Source: Myxococcus stipitatus
GTDB taxonomy: Bacteria > Myxococcota > Myxococcia > Myxococcales > Myxococcaceae
Assembly (NCBI RefSeq): GCF_037414475.1
Contig: NZ_CP147913.1
Location: 7,066,001 to 7,130,000 of the forward strand
DNA: 64,000 nt
Direction: 5' to 3'
Each line of letters starts with the position of its first letter. The first letter of the stretch is position 1. Positions 52,189 through 60,259 of the stretch are shown in pieces. The position numbers were made by a program, and so were the translations under genes. The notes beneath the pieces are model-generated. The model searched no databases. It was not told the origin of the DNA and saw only the letters and a program-made list of their open reading frames with translations.

Positions 52189-55008
52189 ATGACGACGGAT
52201 TCCACGCCCCGCATCAGCGACCTGCCACCGCTCAAGCTGGCGCTGCTCGCGCGCAAGGTCGAGTCGAAGCTGGCGCTGGCGCTCAGTGAGCCCATCGCGA
52301 TTGTCGGGATGGGCTTGCGATTCCCAGGAGGAGCGGACACGCCAGAGGCCTTCTGGGAGTTGTTGCGCGAGGGGCGGGACGCGATTGCGCCCATCCCGGC
52401 GTCGCGCTGGGACATCGACGCGTACTACGACCCGACCCCCGGGACGCCGGGGAAGATGTACACGCGGCACGGCGCCTTCGTCCGGGGCGTGGAGGACTTC
52501 GACCCTCAGTTCTTCGGCATCTCTCCTCGTGAAGCGGCGCGGATGGACCCGCATCAGCGGTTGCTGCTGGAGGTCACCTGGGAGGCGCTCGAACGCGCGG
52601 GCATCTCGGCGACGGACCTCAAGGGCAGCTCCACGGGTGTCTTCGTCGGGATGATGAACGAGGACTTCTCGCACCTGATGTCGGATGCGACGCAGATTGA
52701 CCTGCACACCGCCTCCGGTTCGGGCTTGAGCGTCGCGGCGGGGCGGCTCGCGTACAGCCTGGGCTTGCAGGGGCCCACGATGGCCGTCGACGCGGCGTGT
52801 TCGTCGTCGCTGGTCACCGTGCACCTGGCGTGTCAGAGCCTGCGGACCCGCGAGTGCGACCTGGCGCTGGCCGGAGGCATCAGCCTCATCCTGTCGCCGC
52901 TGACGTCCGTGGTGAACTGCGCGATGCGCATGCTCTCGGTGAAGGGGCGTTGCAGCACGTTCGACGCGGCGGCGGATGGTTTCGTGCGGGGTGAGGGCTG
53001 CGGGATGCTGGTGCTCAAGCGGCTGTCGGACGCCGTCGCCGACCGCGACCCGATTCTGGCGTTGCTGCGAGGCTCGGCGACGAATCACAGCGGCCAGTCG
53101 AGCGGGTTGACCGTCCCGAACGGCAACGCGCTGGCGAAGGTGATGCGCGCGGCCCTCCAGATGGGGGGCGTGGAGCCAGAGCAGGTGGGCTACCTGGAGG
53201 CACACGGCACGGGAACGGCCATCGGAGACCCCATCGAGATGGAGGCGCTGGGCCGGGTCTTCGGGCCCTCGCACTCACGGGAGGACCCACTGGTCGTGGG
53301 CTCCGTGAAGACGAACATCGGCCATACCGAGGGCGCGGCGGGCGTCGCGGGCATCATCAAGGTCGTGCTCGCGATGCAGCACGAGGAGATTCCCGCGCAC
53401 CTGAACCTGGAGACGCCCAACCCCAACATCCGCTGGGATGCGCTGCCCGTGGTGGTGCCCAAGGAGCGCAGGCGCTGGGCGCGAGGCCCGAAGCGGCGCA
53501 TCGCGGGGGTGACCGCGTTCGGCTTCAACGGGACGAACGCACACGTCCTCATCGAGGAAGCACCGCTCGTGGAGTCCGCCCCCGCCGAGGCGTCCGCACA
53601 GCCACGGCTCCTGGCGCTCTCGGCGAGGAGCGCGCCCGCGCTTCAGGAGCTGGCGCGGCGGTATGTGGAGCGCTTCTCGGGAGAGACGGTGTCCTTCCCG
53701 GATGTCTGCTTCACGGCGAACACGGGCAGGGTCGCCGCGCCTCACCGCGTCGCCATTGTGGCGTCGAGCATCGACGAGGCACGCGAGCGGCTGACGGCGT
53801 TCATTCGAGGCGAGGCCGCGTCTGGTGTGTGGACAGGCGCCGGCAGGCAGCGTCCCCGTCTGGCCTTCCTGTTCGGAGGCGGGGAGCGCAATGGCGCCGA
53901 GTGGGGACGCAAGCTCTTCGAGTCCGAGCCCGTCTTCCGGGATGCGGTGGTGCGCTGTGAACAGGCGCTGGGCCGCCCCTTCGCCTCGGAGTTCTTCCGC
54001 GCGCGCGCCCTGGGGCCCGGCCTCGCGCTCCCCGGGCGGTTCGCGGTGCGTTGTGGCCTGACGCAGCTGTGGAGGTCCTGGGGTGTCACGCCGTCGGCGG
54101 TGATGGGCATCGGCGAGGGGGAGCTCGCGGCGGCCTGTGCCGCGGGGGTGCTCTCCTGGGAAGACGGGATGAAACTCGTGGCGGTGCTGGGTGAGCAACT
54201 CGAGCGCGCGGCACCTGGTGCCGAGCTGACCCTCGAGCGGCCCGAGCATCTCACGGACGTGCTCCAGCGGTTTCCGGACGTGTGCCTGCTGGGATTGGAC
54301 GGTGACGGGAACGGGCTCCTGTCGGGAGCGCGTGCCTCCATCGAGGCGGTGCAGGCCGAGTTGCTCCAGCGAGGCAGCCGCGCCGGGTTGCGAGACACAT
54401 CCCACGCCATCACCTCGGCGGTCTGGGCCGCGGCACGCGGCGCCGTGGCGGTGGCGGCTCGGTCGATGGTGCATGAGCGTCCCCGCGTCCCGTGGCTGTC
54501 GGCGCTCACGGGCAAGGGCGTGGAGTCCCCTGGCGCGGAGTCCTGGCGAGGGCCACCGGGAACCCCCGCGCAGTGGGCCGCCGCGTTGAGTGGATGGACT
54601 GGACAGGGCGCGTTCGTGGACCTGGGCCCAGGGGCGGGCTGGACGGCCCTGGGGCGTCGTGTCGGGGGCACGGCCGAGCGGGGCGGCTTCACCTGCTCGC
54701 GGTCTCCGGATGACGACAGGAGCGCGCTCCTGGAGGGCCTCGCGGGACTCTTCGCCATGGGGGCCGACGTCGCGTGGTCCGAGTTCTATCGGGACCAGTC
54801 GCACGACAAGGTGGTGCTCCCGACGAGCTGTTTCCAGCGCAGCCGGTACTGGTTCGAGCCACCGGCGGCGCCTGTCCCGAAGCCCGACATGCTCTCCGCC
54901 CTGCAGGAGGGGAACGCCGAGGCCTTGGCGGGACAGCTCGACCTGATTGAGCAGCTCACGGACGAACAGGTCGAGGCGTTGTTGGGAGGCCAGAAGCGCG
55001 GGGGCTGA
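52189..55008 (+). CDS. PKS fragment KS-AT0 without ACP
   Basis: This 939-residue protein has an N-terminal docking segment (TPRISDLPPLKLALLA), a KS with Cys204 (DAACSSS), EAHGTGT and NIGH, and a degenerate AT. The AT active site reads G-I-G642-E-G instead of GHSxG and the LFGGGERNG region replaces LFxGQG, so extender loading is not expected. There is no ACP or reductive domain after the FQRSRYW post-AT motif. The C-terminus (LIEQLTDEQVEALLGG) looks like the helical docking motif of other proteins here, although no ACP precedes it. That fits a partner supplying MT-KR-ACP. Last plus-strand gene of the locus; it converges on the carrier protein with 11 bases between. Confidence 0.88.
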   Translation: MTTDSTPRISDLPPLKLALLARKVESKLALALSEPIAIVGMGLRFPGGADTPEAFWELLREGRDAIAPIPASRWDIDAYYDPTPGTPGKMYTRHGAFVRGVEDFDPQFFGISPREAARMDPHQRLLLEVTWEALERAGISATDLKGSSTGVFVGMMNEDFSHLMSDATQIDLHTASGSGLSVAAGRLAYSLGLQGPTMAVDAACSSSLVTVHLACQSLRTRECDLALAGGISLILSPLTSVVNCAMRMLSVKGRCSTFDAAADGFVRGEGCGMLVLKRLSDAVADRDPILALLRGSATNHSGQSSGLTVPNGNALAKVMRAALQMGGVEPEQVGYLEAHGTGTAIGDPIEMEALGRVFGPSHSREDPLVVGSVKTNIGHTEGAAGVAGIIKVVLAMQHEEIPAHLNLETPNPNIRWDALPVVVPKERRRWARGPKRRIAGVTAFGFNGTNAHVLIEEAPLVESAPAEASAQPRLLALSARSAPALQELARRYVERFSGETVSFPDVCFTANTGRVAAPHRVAIVASSIDEARERLTAFIRGEAASGVWTGAGRQRPRLAFLFGGGERNGAEWGRKLFESEPVFRDAVVRCEQALGRPFASEFFRARALGPGLALPGRFAVRCGLTQLWRSWGVTPSAVMGIGEGELAAACAAGVLSWEDGMKLVAVLGEQLERAAPGAELTLERPEHLTDVLQRFPDVCLLGLDGDGNGLLSGARASIEAVQAELLQRGSRAGLRDTSHAITSAVWAAARGAVAVAARSMVHERPRVPWLSALTGKGVESPGAESWRGPPGTPAQWAAALSGWTGQGAFVDLGPGAGWTALGRRVGGTAERGGFTCSRSPDDDRSALLEGLAGLFAMGADVAWSEFYRDQSHDKVVLPTSCFQRSRYWFEPPAAPVPKPDMLSALQEGNAEALAGQLDLIEQLTDEQVEALLGGQKRGG

Positions 55009-55019
55009 CCTCCATGGGG

Positions 55020-55283
55020 CTACGCCTTGCTCGACTGCGCGCAGGCGTAGACCATGTTTGCGATTGCGGTCAGGGTCGAGAGGTTCTCGACGCGCATGGC
55101 GTCCGCGGGCACGGTGATGCCGTATTGCTTTTCGACGAAGCCCATCATCCGGGCGGTCTCGAGGGAGTTGAGGATGCCGAGCTCGAGCAGGGGCGTGGTG
55201 GGGAGGAGGTCCTCCGCCTCGCCCTCGAGAATCTCCTCGGCGATGTAGCGGGTCAGTCCTGCAAGGATTTGGGCCTGATTCAT
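55020..55283 (-). CDS. PltL-type peptidyl carrier protein for the pyrrole starter
   Basis: This free carrier protein of 87 residues carries a phosphopantetheine serine, Ser40, in LLELGILNSLE. The GxxNS version of the motif is typical of the proline/pyrrole carriers (PltL, RedO) and differs from the GxDS ACPs of the PKS genes here. The ATG at 55281-55283 is used; the frame continues upstream into antisense of the lectin and is not coding. It should accept L-proline from the ligase at 5.3-6.8 kb, be oxidised there by the dehydrogenase, and donate the pyrrolyl group. It sits on the opposite strand at the far end of the locus, about 47 kb from its partner enzymes. Confidence 0.85.
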   Translation of the reverse strand: MNQAQILAGLTRYIAEEILEGEAEDLLPTTPLLELGILNSLETARMMGFVEKQYGITVPADAMRVENLSTLTAIANMVYACAQSSKA

Positions 55284-55402
55284 CGCTTCCGACCCCCGTG
55301 AGAGTGACCAGGGGACGCTAGGGCATTTGCCGCGAGCGCGCCAGCCCTGGGCGCTCGATGGTATTCCGGCGTCGTCGTGGGCGGCGAACCCCCGCGCCCT
55401 GG

Positions 55403-55846
55403 CTAGTGGATGTACCAGTGTTGGTTGAGACCATCCATGCATTCCCAGGTGTTTATCAGGGCCCCGTTGACATTGCTGAAGCCATAGACCTCGAGGCACT
55501 TCCCGTTGAGCCTGCTGCGAATCATGTTGCCATCCCAGTACCAGCGCTGGTTGTCGCCACCATTGCAGTCCCACATGGTGACCTGGGCGCCGTCGTTGGT
55601 GTTGCTGCCGAAGATGTCCAGGCACTTGTTGTTCATGGCGCTGCGAATCTCTTCGCCATCCCAGTACCACTGCTGGTTGGGACCACCATTGCATTCCCAG
55701 GACGCGGTTCGCGCGCCGTTGTGGTCGAGGTAGGCGTAGACATCCAGGCATTTGTCGTTCGCGCTGTTCCTGATTTCAAAGGCATGCGCCGCCGACGAGA
55801 GGAGCATGAGCGCGAGGGTGGTCTGTGCTGCGAGTGGGTGTTTCAA
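55403..55846 (-). CDS. Secreted ricin-type beta-trefoil lectin
   Basis: This 147-residue secreted carbohydrate-binding protein uses a TTG start at 55844-55846. The TTG is preferred because AAGGAG lies six bases upstream and it gives a complete signal peptide (cleavage after AHA, about residue 22). The mature protein is one beta-trefoil of three repeats with QxW at Q58-Q-W60, Q100-R-W102 and Q142-H-W144. Each is preceded by KCLDV/KCLDI/KCLEV and NGA motifs and contains paired cysteines. There is no catalytic domain attached. It probably binds glycans on the cell surface or of prey. It is monocistronic and divergent from the injection system; nothing links it to either neighbouring locus except position. 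Confidence 0.88.
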   Translation of the reverse strand: MKHPLAAQTTLALMLLSSAAHAFEIRNSANDKCLDVYAYLDHNGARTASWECNGGPNQQWYWDGEEIRSAMNNKCLDIFGSNTNDGAQVTMWDCNGGDNQRWYWDGNMIRSRLNGKCLEVYGFSNVNGALINTWECMDGLNQHWYIH

Positions 55847-56321
55847 GACAGCTCCTTGGCTGGACAGTGGGTTGTGACGTCTGGGGTGGGGGGAACGTAA
55901 GTGCGGTGAGGGTGATTGTCATGTCTGGCCGTGGCGGCGACCGGTGCCAGAGGATGTTGGCCTGCCATCAGTGACTGGCGCGCTGGACGGTGCCCACCCC
56001 GACGTGGGGGCCACGCAAGGTCCGCAAGGCAAAACGCCCGGACGACACCTCCCATTGACGCAATTCCGGGAATGCCGAACCCCATGACGCGAGCCGCCAG
56101 ATGTCGGGCCCGGCTGTCAACACACCCACCACATCCCCTGGACCTCCAATACCTCTCACGTGAGAAGTCCGGGGATGTCGTGCTTGGCATGAGAGTCCGT
56201 TACATCGTGTGACAGGGGCGCGACCGAGGGGCGGTGGGACTGTTCGCGAAGGAACTTCGGCCCCCGCGTTCAATAAACAATTCCGTTCGATTTTCCACGA
56301 GCTCCTGGGGGAAGCCCGGAC
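55847..56321. other. Divergent intergenic region before the eCIS operon
   Basis: About 475 bases separate the lectin from the first injection-system gene. Promoters for both must lie here or close by, but no hexamer pair with good spacing stands out on either strand. The last 60 bases are locally AT-richer (ttcaataaacaattccgttcg). The short open frames have no family resemblance. No repeat or attachment site was seen. Confidence 0.5.
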
Positions 56322-56891
56322 ATGTTGGACATTGCGCTCAAGTTCCTGGCTCAGGAACTCAATGCCTATCTGCTCACCCGGACCGGCTCGGACTTCGGCA
56401 AGGCAGAGATATCCCGGCTGATGGACGACACGGGCAAGTACGCGCTCAAGGACGACCAGCTCGGCGTCTCCCTCATCCATCTGGAAGAGGAGCGCATCCT
56501 CAAGTCCCAGGTCCCCGAGACACGGCTCACGGGCGGCAAACAGGTGCTCCTGGAGCCTCCCCTCAAGCTCAACCTGCACATCCTCTATGCCGCCCGGTTC
56601 TCCCATTACGACCAGGCGCTGCGCTACCTCGCCTACGTCCTCACCTTCTTCCAGTCGCATCCCTCCTTCACGCCCGAGGCGTACCCCGGACTGGACGGAC
56701 GCATCGAGAAGCTGAGCGCCGAGCTCCAATCGCTCACCTACGAGCAGGTCAACCAGGTCTGGGCCTTCATCGGAGGCAAGCAGCTCCCCTCCGCCATCTA
56801 CAAGGTCCGCATGGTGCTCCTCCAGGACACCGCGCGGACGTCCATCCAACAGCCGCTCACGCAGCTGGATACCAACCTGCACTTCCGATGA
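56322..56891 (+). CDS. eCIS cap/terminator protein, DUF4255 (Pvc16/Afp16-like)
   Basis: This 189-residue DUF4255 protein is the sheath/tube cap or length terminator of extracellular contractile injection systems. It begins with the family pattern MLDIALKFLAQELNAYL and contains VSLIHLEEERILK, LNLHILYAARFSHYDQALRYL, the phage-like FFQSHPSFTPE, and ELQSLTYEQVNQVWAFIGGKQLPSAIYKVRM. The last block (W..IGGKxxPS) is the typical C-terminal signature. GGGGAAG precedes the ATG. First gene of the operon; its stop overlaps the next start (ATGA). Placement of DUF4255 at the head of the operon is usual for this lineage. Confidence 0.9.
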   Translation: MLDIALKFLAQELNAYLLTRTGSDFGKAEISRLMDDTGKYALKDDQLGVSLIHLEEERILKSQVPETRLTGGKQVLLEPPLKLNLHILYAARFSHYDQALRYLAYVLTFFQSHPSFTPEAYPGLDGRIEKLSAELQSLTYEQVNQVWAFIGGKQLPSAIYKVRMVLLQDTARTSIQQPLTQLDTNLHFR

Positions 56892-57904
56892 GCTTCCATC
56901 TCCGCACATTGCTCACCTTGAGCATCGCGCACGGCTACTACGCCGGGACGTGCTCGGACCTCGGCTTCGTGCTGCCCTCCGACACCGCGAAGCTGCTGGA
57001 TGGCGGCAAGCTGGTGGCCCGCGTCCGCGAAGGGGTGCTGCACCTCCTGTTCGACGCGGACCCCCAGGGCTCGCCCCAGGTCTCCCTGGCGGGGAAGACG
57101 CTGCGCATCGGCTTGAAACAACTCACCCCCCAGTTCAGCAACGTCACGGAGGGACTCCCCGTCAGCCCGGCGCTGTCTCACCAGGTGAACAGCGGCCCCG
57201 TCGACCAGCTCGGCGCTCCGGTCCAGGCAACCTTCGTGGGACAGGTATTCTCGTGGGCGCTGACGGACGAGGCGCGTCCGGTGACGGTCTCCCTCCGTGA
57301 TGCGAAGGGCGACACGCCGCGCACCCAGACGGTGACGGCCGAGGACGACCGCTCCAGCGTGTCATTCGACCTCACGGGCCTGCCCCCGGGCGCGTTCGTC
57401 CTGAGTGAGACAACGGAGGCCGGGACGTCCACGACCTCCTGCTACCTGGACCCCGAGCTCCAGCAGGAAGGCGCCTTCGCCGTCGTCGAGCTGCGAATCG
57501 ACCCGGGCTTCTACACGACGCCCCCCGCGTTCCGGGTGGCCTATGCCGCGCGCCAGGAGACGCTGAAGTACTACCTGGTGGCTGACAATTACACACAGGC
57601 CGAGGCCAACCTCCTCAGCGTGACGGACGCCGGCTTCACCGAGGACAGCCGTCCTCAGCTGGTGTTCACCCGGGTGGCATCCGAGGACTTCACCCCGGCC
57701 GACCTCCCCGCCGGACTGCTCGGGGGTGGCAATGCCCAGGTGGTCCTCTTCAAGTCGCAAGCCCTCGTGCCTCGGCGGCAACAGGCGCGAAGGAAGCTTC
57801 AGCTCGTGAGGACGAGCACGGGGGACGTCCTCATCGACCACCTTCCCCAACCCGGGGCCGACAGTCCCCACGCAGACCTGATCATCCACGTGTTGAAACC
57901 GTAG
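56888..57904 (+). CDS. Unknown eCIS operon protein
   Basis: This 338-residue protein of unrecognised family is coupled to the DUF4255 gene by an ATGA overlap and lies 11 bases before the sheath. The open frame extends far upstream, antisense to nothing useful, so the ATG at 56888 is chosen. The N-terminal part (about 1-90: LSIAHGYYAGTCSDLGFVLP, FDADPQGSP) is followed by a beta-rich middle with Ser/Thr strands (about 115-180) and a C-terminal beta domain (YYLVADNYT, LVFTRVASEDFT, LFKSQA). No signal peptide, membrane segment or enzyme motif. By position it could be an anchor, cap accessory or tail component. It is the least explained gene of the operon. Confidence 0.75.
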   Translation: MSFHLRTLLTLSIAHGYYAGTCSDLGFVLPSDTAKLLDGGKLVARVREGVLHLLFDADPQGSPQVSLAGKTLRIGLKQLTPQFSNVTEGLPVSPALSHQVNSGPVDQLGAPVQATFVGQVFSWALTDEARPVTVSLRDAKGDTPRTQTVTAEDDRSSVSFDLTGLPPGAFVLSETTEAGTSTTSCYLDPELQQEGAFAVVELRIDPGFYTTPPAFRVAYAARQETLKYYLVADNYTQAEANLLSVTDAGFTEDSRPQLVFTRVASEDFTPADLPAGLLGGGNAQVVLFKSQALVPRRQQARRKLQLVRTSTGDVLIDHLPQPGADSPHADLIIHVLKP

Positions 57905-57915
57905 AGGTTCGAGAA

Positions 57916-59334
57916 ATGCCCACCTACCGCACTCCCGATGTCTATGTGGAAGAGATACAGACGTTCCCTCCGTCCGTCGCGGAGGTGGGCACGTCGATTC
58001 CAGCCTTCATCGGCTGGACGGAGAAGGCCACCAAGGCGTCCACCAATGACCTCCTCCTGAAGCCCACCAAGGTCTACTCCATCAAGGAGTATGAGGCCCT
58101 CTTCGGCTTCCCGGCCGCGCCGGACATCCCGGTCACCGTCGCGGAGACGGGAGGGGTCATCACCGCGGCCACCGTCTCGCCGCCCACCACCTGGTACCTC
58201 CTCTACTACGCCGTGAAGATGTTCTTCGATAACGGCGGAGCGCAGTGCTACGTCATCTCCGTCGGGACGTACTCGACGACGCCGGCCACCTCGACCTTCA
58301 CGCTCACGGGGGATGCCACCACCAGCGCCGTCACGGGCTATGGCCTGCAGGATGGCCTGGACGCGCTGTCCTTGGAGGACGAGCCCACGCTCGTGGTCAT
58401 CCCCGAGGCGGTGAACCTGTCCACCGCCGACTACACCACGCTGGTGCAGGCGGTGCTCGCCCAGTGCAACCGGTTGAGGGACCGCTTCGCCATCTTCGAC
58501 ATCCATGGCGGCGGGGCCAGCCTGGACTCGGCCGGGCTCACCGCCAACCGCGGCTACTTCGGCAACAACTTCTTGAAGTACGGCGCGGCCTATTACCCCT
58601 TCGTCAAGACGGCCTTCAACCACTACGTCAACGAAGGGGAGACCAACGTCAAGGTGACGCTCAACGTCGCCAACGCGGCGGGCCTGGACACCTTCAAGAC
58701 CACGAACACCGCCGTCTACAACCAGGTGAAGCAGGCCCTGAAGGACCACTACATCACCATGCCGCCCAGCGCCGCCGTGGCGGGCATCTACGCCGCCACC
58801 GACTCCGCGCGGGGCGTGTGGAAGGCCCCGGCCAACATGAGCCTGGCGGATGTCATCGAGCCGGTGGTGAAGCTCGACAACCTCAAGCAGGACGACTTCA
58901 ACGTCGACGCCACCACCGGCAAGTCCATCAACGCCGTGCGTGCCTTCGCTGGCAAGGGCACCCTCGTCTGGGGCGCTCGCACGCTGGCCGGCAATGACAA
59001 CGAGTGGCGCTATGTGAATGTCCGCCGCTTCTTCAGCGTGGTGGAGGAGTCCATCAAGAAGTCCACCTATTGGGCCGTCTTCGAGCCCAATGACGCGAAC
59101 ACCTGGGTGAAGGTGCGCGGGATGATTGAGAACTACCTCACCGACAAGTGGCGTGAGGGAGCGCTCGCTGGCGCCACGCCCAAGGATGCCTTCTTCGTCA
59201 AGTGTGGCCTCGGCTCGACGATGAACCCGCAGGACATCCTCGAGGGACGGCTGAACGTCGAGATTGGCATGGCCGTGGTGCGGCCCGCCGAGTTCATCGT
59301 CCTCAAGTTCTCCCACAAGTTGCAGACGTCGTGA
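57916..59334 (+). CDS. Contractile sheath protein
   Basis: This 472-residue tail sheath subunit polymerises around the inner tube and contracts to drive it out. The N-terminus (TYRTPDVYVEEIQTFPPSVAEVGTS followed by IPAFIGWT) is the standard sheath opening. The C-terminus (NVRRFFSVVEESIKKST, FEPNDANTWVKVRG, LKFSHK) is the conserved core and linker domain for handshake contacts between subunits. A variable Ala/Thr/Ser-rich insertion lies about 85-130. The length is in the usual range, and only one sheath gene is present in the window. It starts 11 bases after the upstream stop. Confidence 0.95.
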   Translation: MPTYRTPDVYVEEIQTFPPSVAEVGTSIPAFIGWTEKATKASTNDLLLKPTKVYSIKEYEALFGFPAAPDIPVTVAETGGVITAATVSPPTTWYLLYYAVKMFFDNGGAQCYVISVGTYSTTPATSTFTLTGDATTSAVTGYGLQDGLDALSLEDEPTLVVIPEAVNLSTADYTTLVQAVLAQCNRLRDRFAIFDIHGGGASLDSAGLTANRGYFGNNFLKYGAAYYPFVKTAFNHYVNEGETNVKVTLNVANAAGLDTFKTTNTAVYNQVKQALKDHYITMPPSAAVAGIYAATDSARGVWKAPANMSLADVIEPVVKLDNLKQDDFNVDATTGKSINAVRAFAGKGTLVWGARTLAGNDNEWRYVNVRRFFSVVEESIKKSTYWAVFEPNDANTWVKVRGMIENYLTDKWREGALAGATPKDAFFVKCGLGSTMNPQDILEGRLNVEIGMAVVRPAEFIVLKFSHKLQTS

Positions 59335-59375
59335 GCCGTCTTGCGCCCAGCCCTCTCCAGGAGCTCTGAAAAGCC

Positions 59376-59810
59376 ATGCCTGCCCAGTATCCAATCCCAG
59401 TCTTTCATTTCACCGTCGAATGGGGCGGAAGCCGTGTCGGCTTCTCCGAGGTCGGCGGACTCACCCAGGAGAACCAGGCCATCGAGTACCGGGACGGTTC
59501 GTTCCTCGAATACTCGTCCATCAAGATGCCGGGGCTCCGCAAGTTCTCCAACGTCACGCTCAAGCGCGGCATCATCAAGGGAGACAACCAGTTCTTCAAG
59601 TGGCTGAGCACCGTGAAGCTCAACACCGTGGAGCGCCGCAACCTCATCATCAGCCTGCTCAATGAGGAGCACCAGCCGGTGATGGTGTGGAAGGTGATGA
59701 ATGCCTTCCCGGTGAAGGTGGAAGGGCCTGGACTCAAGGCCTCGGGCAACGAGGTCGCCATCGAGTCCATCGAGCTGGCCCACGAGGGCCTCGAACTCCA
59801 GAGCGAGTAA
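59376..59810 (+). CDS. Inner tube protein 1 (gp19/Hcp-like)
   Basis: This 144-residue tube-forming protein matches the phage tail tube (T4 gp19) family used in eCIS as Afp1/Pvc1. Typical segments: FHFTVEWGGSRVGFSEVGGLTQE, YRDGSFLEYSSIKMPG, VTLKRGIIKGDNQFFKW, and VMVWKVMNAFPVKVEGP. It should stack as hexameric rings inside the sheath and carry cargo in the lumen. The stop overlaps the start of the second tube gene (TAATG), so the two are made together. Confidence 0.93.
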   Translation: MPAQYPIPVFHFTVEWGGSRVGFSEVGGLTQENQAIEYRDGSFLEYSSIKMPGLRKFSNVTLKRGIIKGDNQFFKWLSTVKLNTVERRNLIISLLNEEHQPVMVWKVMNAFPVKVEGPGLKASGNEVAIESIELAHEGLELQSE

Positions 59811-60256
59811 TGCCCAACTACTATCCGCCCGTCGGCTTCCACTTCCAGGTCGAGATTCTCGGCCTGCCCCGGGACGACAACGACTTGCGCTTCACCGAGG
59901 TGAGCGGTCTGTCCCTCGAGATGGGGACCGAAGAGGTCGCCGAGGGCGGAGAGAACCGCTTCATCCAGAAGTACCCCACGCGGACGAAGTACCCGGAGCT
60001 GGTGCTCAAGCGCGGTCTGCTCGTGAGCTCGAAGGTGCTGGGTTGGATTCGGCAGTGCATGGAGGACTACCGGATTGAACCCAAGAACATCGACGTGAAG
60101 CTCCTCAACGAGGAGCACCAGCCTCTTCTCACCTGGCACGTGGTGGGCGCCTACCCGACGAAGTGGTCGGTGAGCGACCTCAACTCCACGAACAACGCCG
60201 TGGTCATCGAGACCCTGCAGCTCTTCTACCAGTCCTTCCGCCTCGACAGGTCCTAG
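59810..60256 (+). CDS. Inner tube protein 2 / tube initiator
   Basis: This 148-residue second tube-family protein is clearly related to the first but diverged: FHFQVEILGLPRDDNDLRFTEVSGLSLE, LVLKRGLLVSSKVLGWIRQC, and LLTWHVVGAYPTKWSVSDL. In Afp/PVC-type systems a second, diverged tube protein (Afp5/Pvc5-like) often forms the layer between spike and main tube, which is the likely role here. The ATG at 59810 lies in the stop of tube 1; an upstream in-frame extension is out of family and rejected. Confidence 0.9.
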   Translation: MPNYYPPVGFHFQVEILGLPRDDNDLRFTEVSGLSLEMGTEEVAEGGENRFIQKYPTRTKYPELVLKRGLLVSSKVLGWIRQCMEDYRIEPKNIDVKLLNEEHQPLLTWHVVGAYPTKWSVSDLNSTNNAVVIETLQLFYQSFRLDRS

Positions 60257-60259
60257 CCC

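Noticed and set aside
8188-55008. Trans-AT polyketide synthase
   Set aside because: Missing and dead ATs hint at it, but four modules carry active embedded ATs and no free-standing AT gene is present in the window.
55847-56321. Sigma-54-type promoter before the eCIS operon (tggcat near 56187)
   Set aside because: The -12 element with correct spacing is absent.
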